Assembly (NCBI RefSeq): GCF_000004195.4
Contig: NC_030684.2
Span: 65,221,892-65,285,891, forward strand
Direction: 5' to 3'
Source: Xenopus tropicalis
Taxonomy: Eukaryota > Chordata > Amphibia > Anura > Pipidae
DNA length: 64,000 nucleotides
Part shown: piece after piece, positions 23,988-35,585 of the stretch
How positions within the stretch are numbered: position 1 is the stretch's first letter
Layout: every line of letters starts with the position of its first letter
Notes under the pieces: model-generated
What the model saw: the letters and a program-made list of their open reading frames with translations, nothing else
What the model was told of the DNA's origin: nothing
Databases searched by the model: none
Made by a program: the position numbers and the translations under genes

Positions 23988-24744
23988 AGTGTTAAGTGTT
24001 CTACCTTAAGAAGAACTGGATTTCAATGCCGCAATTGCAGACATTACTACTGATGGACTATACCATTCTTTCTTGCCTTGCCTTGTAGAGTGCATATTCA
24101 CCATTTATGTGTCAATTATGAATTATTGAATTTTCATAGCCCCATGGGAATAAATGTGCAAGAGAAATCCTGACAGAGGTATACATCACTGCAGTGGGCA
24201 GGTACAGTGCATATTAACATAATTATGAATAATTATCAAGACACATTGCATATACGGCAAGAAAACCCTTCTCCATGGATATTTGGTTATAAAATATTAA
24301 ATGAAAATTGCATATGGCATTTGCTTTAAAAGCCTTTGACACCCATCCTCCACCCTGCACACTGTAGGGTACCCTAACTGGCTTAAAGGCTGGGCCACTG
24401 CTCCAAGTCTTTCCAGGGGGGCTAGCCCCAGTTGGGGAACTATTGCTGTATGATCAGTGTCTTAAAAACAATGAAGAGTGGCCTCCCAGAGCACTTTTAT
24501 TACTTTGGGCTTAGAGGCATATGCACTTATTTTTCTTGGGGTGGATGCCATAAAGTAGAAAAAGTAAATATCATTAAACACTGGAAGGGATCATTTTCAT
24601 GGGCATTGTTGCAAAGTCTTGCTATCTGAATTAATTAGAAGGGTTCCTTTTGCATGGCCTTGGGTTCTGTATTTTAATATATGAATGGTTATAAAAGATT
24701 GAATCAAACCTAAATCAACAGTATTGACTTTTATGTGGTAGCCT
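23988..24744. other. unique stretch
   Basis: Nothing recognised beyond a 65-codon chance frame. Confidence 0.4.
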
Positions 24745-25175
24745 GTTAAGATGGGTGGAGACTTGAGGGGTTAAAGGAGTAAAAAAAGGTGAAGGAGGTG
24801 TTCTCTTCTACCTTGAACAGCTCTCCAGAACAAGGGGGTCCCCTTGGGGGGACGATGATAGGGGTCAGGCCTGAAGTCAGAATGATGGCAGAGGCGTGAG
24901 TTATGGAGGAAAGCCACGTCTAGGCAGGCCCCTCACTCTTTGTTATAATTGCTTTTAGCATTCAGCCTACAGGAAAGTTATTTATTTATTTGGATGTAGG
25001 GTTTACATTTCCCTTACACTTTACTGATGTAATATGCATATATTGAATGTTTTTTTAAGTAGTTTGTTAATAAAAAAGCTGCGGCGATTTCACCCAAAGA
25101 ATTTAATGTAGTTCAGTATGTTATTTTAATAAAAGGGGTAGAAGCTTGGTGTCATTGGGAGGGGCCCATCAAATT
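24745..25175 (+). mobile_element. retroelement terminal fragment, second copy type
   Basis: A G-rich section (GGTGGAGACTTGAGGGG, GGGGGTCCCCTTGGGGGG) is followed by an AT-rich part and the module TTAATAAAAAAGCTGCGGCG (25067-25086). This mirrors the arrangement at 9346-10150, where AATAAAGCTGTGGCC closes the block. The shared ending suggests the 3' ends of related LTR- or DIRS-like elements. No coding sequence is present. Confidence 0.4.
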
Positions 25176-25515
25176 AATGCTCTCTGTCAGGGAACAACAA
25201 TTCATGAATCCAGTGTGGCAACAGTAAAAGCTTCAAATTTTGGAATACAGGGCTCATTAATTAAGTCTGTCTGTACAAATTGTGTCCCATGTTATTTTCT
25301 TTACCACAAAGTGCTCAATTATTAAAAAAAAGAATATGTATGCCCTCTTTCCTTTAATGATTTTGTAATACATGCCTAATTTTATTAGATGTATTAATGA
25401 AATTTTGCCTAGCTGTATTTTTTATTATATATAATCTCTTAACATGTGGTGAAGTCACTCTTTTTTAAGAATGTACGGCAATAACAGCATCTAAGATGTG
25501 TTCACTAAACACAAG
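25176..25515. other. AT-rich unique stretch
   Basis: Nothing recognised. Confidence 0.4.
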
Positions 25516-25722
25516 GTTAGACTGGGCCGGCAGAGCACCGGTAAAAAACCCAGTGGGCCTTGGCCCTCGTCCGCTGACCCAGACCAGTTCCCCCAGTGCA
25601 GCACTCCCCTTCCCATTGTGGCTGCAAGGAGGAAGGCAGTACGTGGTGGAGGGTGGGGCTGGGGCAGGGTCCCACAGGCAGAAGCCCCAGTGGGCCAAAG
25701 GCACCCTAGTCCGACACTGTCT
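25516..25722. repeat. GC-rich 'GACTGGGCCGGC' repeat
   Basis: GTTAGACTGGGCCGGCAGAG at one end and CACCCTAGTCCGACACTG at the other are inverted relatives. Internal 'CCCAGTGGGCC' occurs twice, fitting a known frog dispersed repeat. The high GC yields three overlapping frames of 77-91 codons that are not genes. Confidence 0.65.
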
Positions 25723-27056
25723 GAACATTAAAATTGACAAAGTGGATGTTTACTGATATGGCCTACATCTTCTCACAGGTAACTTCTAGTCCACAGTTGT
25801 ATAACCTATGCATCATTTACTAGGTCATCTGAAAGTCATCAGAGATTTTCTAAATACAGAAATATTTACCAACATCTACGATAAATCCAGCTGAACCCTG
25901 CATATACATTTACATATTTATGTACAAAATAAATCACTTATTTTGAGTCGACTACCCCAAAACATGAAATTATTGGTGGCTAAATGAAAATTCATTTACA
26001 CTTTTTTTTTAAAAAATGCAGTTTTACTTTTTTAAATGTAGCTGTATAATATTTTTAGATCTTTAAACCTTCCTTACTAGTACAGACTTAAATCAAAATA
26101 ATTGGAAAAGGCAACAAAATAATTTGTACAACCAGTTGGAAAAATATTGTCATAATGTACATGGTAAATTCCTCTGAGGAATGAAACCTTTATATTTATT
26201 AACAGTAATCAGTGTTTGGAATTTATTTTCCTTTAAGGGAAACAGTTCATAGTGACTGAAATAAGGCTAGACAATAAATGAAAAAGCATGACAACATTCC
26301 GAAATGAAGAAGCTATAAAAACAGCATCAGAACTCTCAACGCTGTCCATTAGATGCTCATAATTTTATAGTGGTAATGGACAAGAAGTCATTGAGCTGGA
26401 TATATTATGTATATAAAACGTTTTATATACTGTATCTGCTGATGTGCCCGTTACCATAAAATACTTTTATTTTTACATATATAACAAGAAGAGAGAGCGT
26501 GGGCTTTTGTAGAGTGCCCAAAGACCAGTTCACGTTTTCTGCTTATCAAAGAAAAATTCATAAGAGCAAAAAGAAAATATCAGATAATATCAAAGGTGAT
26601 ATAGGGACAAGGTAGGATCTCTGTCATGCAAACACTACCAGGCATGGTGCAATTTTTCTCTCTTGTAATATTCAGTGCATACCAACAAATCAGATAGAAG
26701 TCTTATCATTTAGGTCAGCTAAAATAATAAAGATTCATTCAAAAAATGTTTAAAAAAAAGTATAACAAAACCCGAGAAGTCAATGTGTTCATTGTCAGTC
26801 TGGGGTGTCTGAAGTCCACTGGGGCTGCCACCCCTCCCACTCCAGTCGTGAGCCCACCCCCCATCACAAGCTCCTCCAGAAGTCAAACCCAATGCCAACT
26901 CACCCCTTCCCCACACTCACTTACATGCATTTTACCTCCTCCTTACACCCATGACTGGGTAGTGGGGGAGCTTTTTTCCCTCGCCTGTTACACTAAAATC
27001 ACTGTGAGGAAAAAAAAAAGCACTTGAGGAAAATCTTAATAACTTGCAAACACACA
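25723..27056. other. mostly unique AT-rich stretch
   Basis: The portion at about 26190-26420 has higher complexity (for example CAACATTCCGAAATGAAGAA) and may be conserved, but nothing decisive is visible. A GC-rich patch at 26815-26960 gives short chance frames. Confidence 0.35.
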
Positions 27057-27241
27057 GGGGCATATTTATCATAATGTGAGTTTAGAGTTTAATACATTAA
27101 AATTCTTCCATGTTGTATTCATTCCTGTGGGATGCTTAAAAGCATATTTATCAATGGGTGAAGGTTAGAACTCACTATTTAATATGCTTCTAAAATCCCA
27201 CATGGGTGAGTGTTTATGTGTTAAGCTCTAAACTTTAAGTT
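27057..27241. mobile_element. GGGGCATATTTATC hairpin MITE, partial
   Basis: GGGGCATATTTATCATAATG, TTTAGAGTTTAATAC, AGAACTCACTATTT and GTTAAGCTCTAAACTTTAAG match the left and most of the right arm of the intact copy at 22763-22982. The terminal right 20 bp are missing or eroded. Confidence 0.7.
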
Positions 27242-27261
27242 TAAATATTTTTTTTAATGCT

Positions 27262-27522
27262 ACAGGTATGGGATCCAGAATGCTCATAACCTGGGTTTTC
27301 TTTTCATGATTTTGATCACCATACCTTAATTCTACAAAAAAATCAATTAGGATATAAAAAAAGACCACTGTTTTATTAATATTATTATTATTATTATTAT
27401 TACAGTGAAAAAGAGAAATATGTTTTAAAACTTTAAATCATTTGAGTCTATGGGAGATGCCTTTCCCATAATTTGGAATTTTCTGGATAATGGGTTTCTT
27501 GATAATGGATTGCACACCTTTA
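27262..27522. mobile_element. ACAGGTATGGGATCC palindromic MITE with (TTA)n
   Basis: It starts ACAGGTATGGGATCCAGAAT, contains 'CAATTAGGATA', 'GAAAAAGAGAAATATG' and 'TGGGAGATGCCTTTCC', and ends with 'ATAATGGATTGCACACCTTT'. The family has at least five copies here. A (TTA)n run at 27376-27402 lies in the middle of this copy. Confidence 0.8.
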
Positions 27523-28002
27523 CTAAATTGCCTGCTTCATGTGCTCTCTAATTTAGACTCTCTCATTACTGAATTTATGGTTTACTGATGTTTTATAGAG
27601 ATTTGATACAGAACAAGGGAGATATGGGGGAGAGTGTTAACTCTTATCTATGACTGGACTTCCTTTTGTATATTAGTTTAAGTGCATATGAATGCAATCT
27701 ATAAATCCATAAGTTATAAATCACATACCCTGTGTTTATTTGGCTAACTGAGACCAAAGGAGCTGTCACTCCACAAAATCTACAGGGAGATTATTTTTGG
27801 TAGACATCAAGATTGAGAAGCAAACTCAGAAAACTTCAGCCAAGGGTTTTTTTTATGTTGTTATCTGGTGATGTGAGGTGAGAAAAGCAGATCCCTTTAT
27901 GAAGAGGCCAGTTTTCCTAAGCAGAAAACCTGGCTGAACGGAAGGCAAGACCAGATTCACTGGCCCCAGTGGTGAAAGAATCATTCATATTTCAAATACC
28001 AG
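27523..28002. other. unique stretch, possible 3' flank of the candidate exon
   Basis: If the minus-strand exon below is terminal, this would be its 3' untranslated region. No AATAAA is placed convincingly, so this stays open. Confidence 0.3.
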
Positions 28003-28257
28003 TTAAACAAACAAACCAAGAATTATGGATTCAGCAAGAGGAGACTTTGTCATATCAAAAGATGTTTCACTGCTACTTTCTCTGCTGTCTGTCTTCTTTA
28101 TAGGGGTACCTGGGAGAGGGTCAAACATAGAGGAGAGCTTTCTGCCACAGCTGGAGACTGTCTTTGTGTAATTAACCTCTAAGCCAATCCCCTTGTGGCA
28201 GCTGCCAGTCGGATCAAAGCCCTCACATCTTTGTCTGAAGAGCAGCAGCTCGGGGAA
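28003..28257 (-). CDS. possible host exon, unidentified protein
   Basis: On the minus strand a strong 3' splice signal is visible: a pyrimidine-rich tract (28290 down to 28261) ending GCTCCCAG directly before TTCCCCGAG at 28257. From there the frame is open for 84 codons. It begins FPELLLFRQRCEGFD, continues with a serine/threonine-rich part and stops near 28005. A possible 5' splice site CCCAG/GTACC at 28110/28109 would make a 148-bp internal exon; otherwise it would be a terminal exon. GC is higher than in the flanks. I do not recognise the protein, and the donor is weak. A chance frame next to a chance acceptor remains possible. Confidence 0.3.
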   Translation of the reverse strand, partial: FPELLLFRQRCEGFDPTGSCHKGIGLEVNYTKTVSSCGRKLSSMFDPLPGTPIKKTDSRESSSETSFDMTKSPLAESIILGLFV

Positions 28258-28293
28258 CTGGGAGCAAGCAGAGAAGGAAAGTGAGAAAATCAC

Positions 28294-31200
28294 GATGTCT
28301 ACATGTAATTGATAAACCTGGTCTATAGTGCTTGTACAGTACTCACAAGTCTTACTTCTAGCAGGTACTTGATATTATCTCCTGCTTTCTGTGTTTGGCA
28401 GTAGAATGATTGTAGATGATAAAACCCGATTTAGAACTAAAATTGTATTCATAACTGTCTCATTTAGTTCCAGTTTTAAATGAAAGCTTGCAGGATTGTT
28501 TTAAGGCAGGCAGTGTTGTTGTGTGAAAGATGTGATTTTCTCTCCTAAGGTGGCCTTATTAGCAATAAAAACTATTACATGTTGTGTCGTGCCTTTGTAT
28601 CTAGTAATTAGCCTTATATTCTTGCCATGGACATGTCACAAATTTCAGGAAAGCCATATCAGATGGCAATCTTGCATTCATTTCTTAGACTTGCTGGTTA
28701 AAGGTGGTACAGGTAGGTGCAGCATACTTAGGGCTCAAGATTCATGCTCTGATGTTATGCACTGAAAATTTTGTAATTATCACTTCAAACATTTTTAAGC
28801 ACAATTGTCTCCAATTAGTACCTAGATGCAAGTGCAAATGAACACATTTTTGAGGATCAGACACAATTGCATCAGGTGTATCTTGGCCAACTACACTGGA
28901 ATTATGGGGAACAGGTTGCTTAAAAAACATGGTGAGTTGCACTTTGCGCATAGCTCTTGTATATATGTGTATATAATATTGTCCATTTTAGGATTGGTGG
29001 TCACTAGCAATGTGGTTAATTTGGAGGGAGTCATTCCCTGCTGTCTGACAAGTAGGGTTGTAGGGTATTGGTGACTCTCTCAAAACATTTATTCATTTTT
29101 TTTCACTACATCAGTGGTGATAGGGAGTAAAAACAACTCCAGGGTCAGTAGGAATAATGGGGTAGGAAGTAGCTCAACCCTACTGATGAGTCAAATTACC
29201 ACCACTTCCCACCAGGAATATCTCCCATCAGTCATACACCACCATGAAAAAGTGGGTGAAAGGAGTCTGTAGGAACCCCTATTCATGCAACAGTCAGTCA
29301 CTGTTATGTTATGCCAGTCAGCAGTAGGTTGGCCAACTAGGTAATGTCCTGTATTAAAATGAGTTACAGGATGAGCAGGGAATAATTCTCCTTTACAAAC
29401 AACTGGTAACTCCCCATCTACAATGTGAAAATTGGATATATTCAATATTAATAGTAATATAAGGGAACCATATACAAATTTACTGATGCCTAAATCACCA
29501 ATACATCTTTCCAGAGGACAGGGAGAAAGGAGGTGCCATTTTAACATATGAGATACTGGTACTGGTAGACACATTAGTTTCAAGAATGGGTTGAATGATT
29601 TTTAGGCAAGTAAAATGCTAAAATTTGAGTTTGTTCCCTTCCTCTGGATCATGTAAAAATTAGGCATGCTTTACTTAGACAAAAAGATAAACTTGATGTG
29701 GTGCAGCAGCTGCTCCTAAACACATATCATAATATTATAAACTGAATGCATGGGAATCTTATTAGCAGGATTCAGGTACAATTGCCACTCATACAACAAA
29801 GTTACCTGCCATGTCCTAAGATTTTGTCATTTGATTTAATAACTGTGTGTTACTCAAGAACATATGCTCTGTTCCCGTTTTTACCTCTTTAAACCTGGTC
29901 ACTTACTCAATTGCACTGTGGCATAGAGACCCATGATTCAATTCACTAATCAGAAAAATTATTATTGTGCCAATCACAGCAAAGCTGGCCCTGCTTGTTA
30001 TTGGGGCAATATATACTCATTGGGACAATATATACTCAGCAGTGAAGCAATGATTATGTGATAGGCCCAATGGAAATCTCTGTATCAGTTGAATGAATGC
30101 CATTTTTACTGAGTTTTACTATAAAACCTTTGTTAATTTATATTCCTTCTTTTGTGGGATCAAATACAACAAGGATTCTGGTCCCTATTGCCCTTTCTAA
30201 ACAATCCCAGTGCTTTGTGTTAAGGCAAAACAGAATTTGAGTCAGCCTTAAAATCACTTATTAGCCAGAGAAGCATAATGGGAAAATCTGTCTAACAACA
30301 GAGGATCCCTGTATCTTGATTCTGCCCATGTGATCTGGCTCATAGTCATAGACACAACTGATTGGAAAACAGAACACTGCATGGTGTGGTTTCTGCTAGC
30401 ACATTTGATGTGTTAGTGGTGATACCTGGCTAGTTATTCATGAAACGACAGCACCACATGATATTTTTTTAAAGAGAGAGGAGCATAATATTCTATATAA
30501 CTCACTACATTAGCTCGGACATGCATTGGTGGTACATAACAAAGGTGGAAAAAATATTGCAAGACTTGATATGTAATAAAAGGCACTGATTGTGCCCAGG
30601 TGAAGAGACCAGTAAATGCAACCTGTGGGATGGTTTCTATAGGTGAATAAAACTGAAGCAAACTTTGCAACTTTTATTTCATAACCCCCATAGAATGTAT
30701 CTAGTTTTTACAAACAGGATCGACCTTCAAATTTCAACAATTATTGAGTAAATACATTTGTGTTTAGCTGTTATATACCTAAAGATGTCATTGCGGTCCA
30801 GCAAAATGTGGCCATATTCTCTTGATCGAAAATCTACATGGTTCCTTTTATACACTTGATGTTTAGTCACCGATAAATTAAATGCAATTTTATATCTATG
30901 TTTAAAATAAAGATTTGTTTCTTTAGATCCTTAGATACACCATTAGCATGATCAAATTTTCTGATTAAAGAAATAGCTGAACGGTAAAGACTTCCCACCT
31001 ATATTAAAATTAAGAATGTATTTAGTGGGCCCTGTTTGTGTTTCAGAGCTAATGTTCAAGTGGCTACAGCCAAGTAATTTTCTCCAGTTCTCTAAATAAA
31101 CACATTCTAGATTATTATTAAAAATCCAAATGTGTATTAAACATACCATGAGATGAAACTTTGTTGCCGTTGTTTAAAAGCTGACAATCTACAAATATAT

Positions 31201-32706
31201 TTTTTCCTTTATAAAGAAGGTGGATCCTATTTAAGGAAATGGCATGATGCTTATAAAATAAAAAGAATCAGTATCAAAATCAATAACTAACCCTTCAGTG
31301 GAACATGATTTGTCTAAGAGGGTGGAAAAATCTTTGCTGCAGCTGGTTCACTTGGTAATCTATTATTAATGAGAGAGTTTGCAAGTTACGCACAGAAGGT
31401 AAGCAACAGAGCAAGTTCAATGTTCTTATCAGGCACACTGGCAATATTAGGATGTGTAGCACTAAATATTCACAACAAAGAAAAATGAATACTGAATGTT
31501 TTCTTGCATGTTTATAGGATCCACCAGTTTGGATTTGAGCGTAATAATTCTGTGAAACAACTACCTAGTGAATCTACTCTGGAAAACTTGCAGTTGATAG
31601 AGTTTACTGCATATCAGACATATACCCTACTTCAGTATTTAAAGGCTGATCATGAATGACTCCAGGGTGATTACATTCAAAATTTAAATGTTATGCACTT
31701 ACTGGAATTACAGATCTGATCAGTGCCTTTTTCCTCAATGCGCTTCAAACCCAGTATGTCTATAGGAAGTCTATATTCCATGAGAAACAGATGTTAAACA
31801 TGACTTCCTAGAATTCCCACTATTTTGAATCTATATCAGGTGTGGCTTGGGTTGCCATTAGTACTCGTTTTGCTACAAATTTACTACGTGCATTCATATA
31901 ATTATGTACTGATCATGTAAAACCACTTGCTTGACTTTATATATGTGGGTCAGAATTAGAGAAAAGCAACTTGGGGCATTTCTCTCCACAGAAAATTTAG
32001 CAAAGTGGCAACATTTCCCAGGCATTGGGGTCAATGGGAAGGTGATGTTACATTGCTGTTAAGGTATTTTTAGATCTGCTATAATATATACATTGTCCCA
32101 GCTGTACTTCATAAAAAGGAAGCTAATTTCTTCCAAACATGGCACCCAGGCAGCTTTTAAAAAGTCAAGGTGGGTGATCATAATATGAGCCTATGAAGAT
32201 CCATTTGGAAAAGACCACCTTATTGGGCCAGTTCTTTCCTCACCTAATGGAATTCTCTAACCCTGACTAATAGATACCTGCTGATTTTTAGCCCGATGGT
32301 TGGATAGGCTGTATCGCAGGAAAGGGACAAAACCAGCACCTTATATTGGCCTATATATACAGTATATAGCTATATTTCACTGGTTCCCCTACCCCCATAT
32401 GATGATCTCTTCTATCAATTTCTTCTTCTCTTTCCATGTACCATAGTCTATCCCCTATTCTTTCAGAGAACACTTACCCTTTATTCCACACATGCAATGT
32501 GCAATTCTCTCATCTAATCATTGCTAACATAGCAGGGATAGAACATGAGAGGAAATATAGACAATGCAATCAAAAGAGTGGTTGTCCATAAGAGCTTATT
32601 TAATTGTTGTCCTGCATTTTTTTTCACTGCTAAATTAAACACAAAAAGGTTGTGGAATTAGGAGTTCAAGACATCTCCCAGTGTGAGATCCTTATCCACA
32701 TCACCA
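28294..32706. other. long unique AT-rich stretch
   Basis: No repeat family or gene was recognised. It includes a 130-codon minus frame (29191-29583) without domain character and a 20-bp direct duplication 'GGGRCAATATATACTCA' at 30002-30038. A block at about 30780-31110 is slightly more complex, with AAATTTTCTGATTAAAG, and could be conserved. Confidence 0.35.
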
Positions 32707-33192
32707 TTAAAGTGAATGTGCACCTTTATTAGAGTTTAGAAATATATAAATAGATTCAGTCATTTAAATCATATTTGATTACAAAAAGGAACGTTTTCAA
32801 AATAGCCACTTATATTGCAGGGAGGGGCAGGCAGGGCTCACTACTATGCACACCCTTTCATTGATCCGATTGTCTAAATCACATCAGGTAATCAGATCAT
32901 AGATGTACAAATAAATTGAGCGTGTGCAGTAGCAATCTATTCCTGTGCTTCCTTAACTCCTTATTCCACTGGTTGTAAGGTCAGAATGACATGGACAAGA
33001 CCTTATACAGCCAGGGTGGTGGTGAATCCCCTGACTTTGGCAGAGAAGAGAGACCTAGAGATCTATGCAGCACTAACTTTACAGGTAGCTATTTTGAAAA
33101 GAACCCATTATTAAACCAAATTGCAAATATGATTTAAGTGAGTGTATCTATTTATATTTCAAAACTGTAATTAAGGTGAACCACACTTTTAA
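32707..33192. mobile_element. TTAA-flanked long-arm MITE, 486 bp (T2/Kolobok type)
   Basis: It starts TTAAAGTGAATGTGCACCTT and ends AAGGTGAACCACACTTTTAA. Both TTAA targets are intact and the termini are inverted relatives. The arms continue inward: AATCATATTTGATTAC and CAAAATAGCCAC face GTAGCTATTTTG and AAATATGATTT. The centre is GC-richer. No transposase is present. Confidence 0.75.
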
Positions 33193-34169
33193 TGTACAGA
33201 AAAACAGTAAGCTGAAAAATAAAAACCTAACAGTTAAAATTAAAATTATTTTTACCAAAAATAAAAGAGCCCCCCCCCCCCCCCCAGGACAGGACGCGCT
33301 GACGTTTTCTGCATATCCCATTCCCCCAGTGCTCTGTATGTGAGCCACATTTACATGTGGCTGGACTGCATGACACCCCCAAATTTAAGCTGCATAGGCC
33401 TGGGCTTTTGTGCCCTCGCCACAAATCTGGGCCTGCAGCTCATGTTTTGGACTAGACCACAACAGTACAAATTTTTGTGACAATCAGTAATTAGCACACT
33501 GACAAAATGGCCAAGAATTGGAAGGATACAAGGCATATGGTAACACACTTCTTGTGTGTAAATATTTAGCACACATAGGCTTAATCCATAAATGAGCCCC
33601 TGTAGTTTGCACCTTGTCAGCGGAAGGTATAATGTTCAGGACTCACTTGTACCATTCCAGTGGTCAGTGGCCATCAGGATAGGTAGTAGGTACTAAGGCC
33701 TACAACACAATGTGTGTTTTTTCTGCCAACTTGAAAAGGCTACCCCATATGTAGTGACAGGAATAAAGGCAATCTGCTTGTCACTGTGCACACATGGCAG
33801 ATTTGGGCTTTTTTGGCATTTCTTATGGTCAAAATCTACCCCCTTTATGCAGTGTTAATTGGATCATATTTATTTATTCATGTCACTGCACACATGGGAC
33901 TGTTGGGGGGTGGGGTGCCTTTTCTCTGCCAGTGTTGGTGTAGAGGTGCTGGAGAGAGCAGTCTTACAATATTTGTTTTCATATTATTAGGCACTTCCAA
34001 TGTACTGGCACTAGAAAATTTATCAATTTATGTATCCTAAAGTCACATGTGTTTTTGTACCCCTTGGAGAAAATGAGGCCCAAAGTGTTTGCATCAAATC
34101 TAACATTTTATTTCTCCATGGCATAGAAGCTTTTCATATATACGAACGATAAAATATTCACAGGAGCAG
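33193..34169. other. unique stretch with a poly-C run
   Basis: A run of 16 C residues lies at 33270-33285, flanked by GAG and AGGACAGG. Minus-strand glycine-rich frames arise from it and are not genes. Confidence 0.4.
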
Positions 34170-34600
34170 CTGCTTTTTAACTATACTTTCCCTTTAAAAG
34201 GCAGTAAGAGAGACTTAGGAAAGTGCTCCCACTTAATGGTAACTGATTCATGCATGAGAGAGTTTGACAAGTAATCTGGATTCTTTCTTGTAGCGAGAAT
34301 TTTACTGGCCTTTACTTTCAATATCTACCCTTTTTATACTTACACAGAACAGCTGGGAGATAAAATTGCAATTCATAATTTGTTCTCTGACATCTTATGT
34401 AAATATCATAAAGGTGCCAAGGATACTTCCTTTGTTTCCAATAAGCTCTCTGTATGCAAGTTTTTTCTTTCCTTGCCAAATCTTCCGCCCTCTCTCTGAG
34501 CCACTCGTAGTTGATAACGCATGGACGCTCAGGCGTTCTTACAAGTGTTCCCTCTGTGCATGCTTGTGGCATGTATTTTATTGATCTTTCTTTCTAATAA
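34170..34600. promoter_or_regulatory. candidate conserved noncoding element
   Basis: After a short T2-like terminus (TTAACTATACTTTCCCTTTA, 34176-34195), the block 34230-34580 is free of repeats. It has clustered motifs: TATGTAAAT (octamer-like, 34396-34404), TTTGTTTCC (34431-34439), AACAGCTGGGAG (E-box) and GCATGGACGCTCAGGCG. Two overlapping frames of 72 and 84 codons on opposite strands look accidental. The regulatory reading is inference. Confidence 0.3.
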
Positions 34601-35206
34601 CATTAGGTTTCAATTTCTGGTTTTGAAGTTCCATATGGGGGGTTGTTATTTGCCTGGGTGGTTTGAATTACTGATTAAAGGAAAAGAGCAAAGGCCTGCA
34701 AGTCAAGTAGATTGAGAATCGTTGCAGAACATAGCCAGTAGGGAGTTTTGTAAAAGCCCAGTAACCTTAAATATTTTCCATCCCTTAAGAAACTCCTACT
34801 GAGAAGAAATTTTGTATAGCACATATGCATTCTGAAATCACTGTTTATTGAAAAAATATAGCAAAATATAGCAAAAATATAACATGTTGTTCTGGACTTT
34901 GCTTACTTGATGTCACATGATGATTAAGTGATTTTACCATCACTTATAATGATATTAAACATTTTTCATTACTTTGAATTCTGTTTACATTTTTGAAGTG
35001 AATTTAAAAATATATATATAAAAGGCAAACACTTGCCTTTTAGAAGATTGGCTAAACCAAGTTCATTCTTGACAAACCTTCAATTCTATGATTTATTTTG
35101 AAAATAATTTGAACAATTTTAACACTTACAATGTTAACAATGTTAGTTAATGACAGCTATAGATATTAATGGTAATAAGACATAGGCTAAGGAAAGTGTA
35201 TTTAAA
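34601..35206. other. AT-rich unique stretch
   Basis: Nothing recognised. Confidence 0.4.
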
Positions 35207-35585
35207 GGGGGTCATTTACTAACTATTTTTTAGTGCTAAAAGTTGAAGAAAAAAAGTTGCGACTTTTACGAGATTTACTACACATCCAAATGGTTAAAAA
35301 TTCAACAATTTGCCAGATAAAACTTGCAGAAGATCATGTAGAAGTCAATGGTTGATGTACCTTTTGCTTTTTTTTTTTTTACACTGTTTTTTGTGTAAAA
35401 ATTCAAAAAAATCACAGTTTTCATGCAACAGGTCAAAAAACTCAGAATTTTTGTGACTTTTTTGCGACTTTTCCCTCAGATGCTTTTTCTTTTTAGATTT
35501 TTTAGTAAATGGCAGACATTCGTGGAAACAAATTTATTCAAATTTAAAAATAAAAAAATGAGAAATGTTTTAGAAAATCTGCCCC
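35207..35585. mobile_element. GGGG-CATTTACTAA palindromic MITE, diverged
   Basis: The left end GGGGGTCATTTACTAACTAT and the right end TTTTAGAAAATCTGCCCC fit the Harbinger-type palindromes. Inside, AAAAAAGTTGCGACTTTTAC and its mirror TTTTTGCGACTTTTCCC pair. A poly-T run sits in the centre. No clear duplication is visible. Confidence 0.55.

Noticed and set aside
29191..29583. 130-codon minus-strand frame
   Set aside because: Several cysteines and tryptophans suggested a small secreted protein, but there is no coherent pattern and no splice or start context. Treated as chance.
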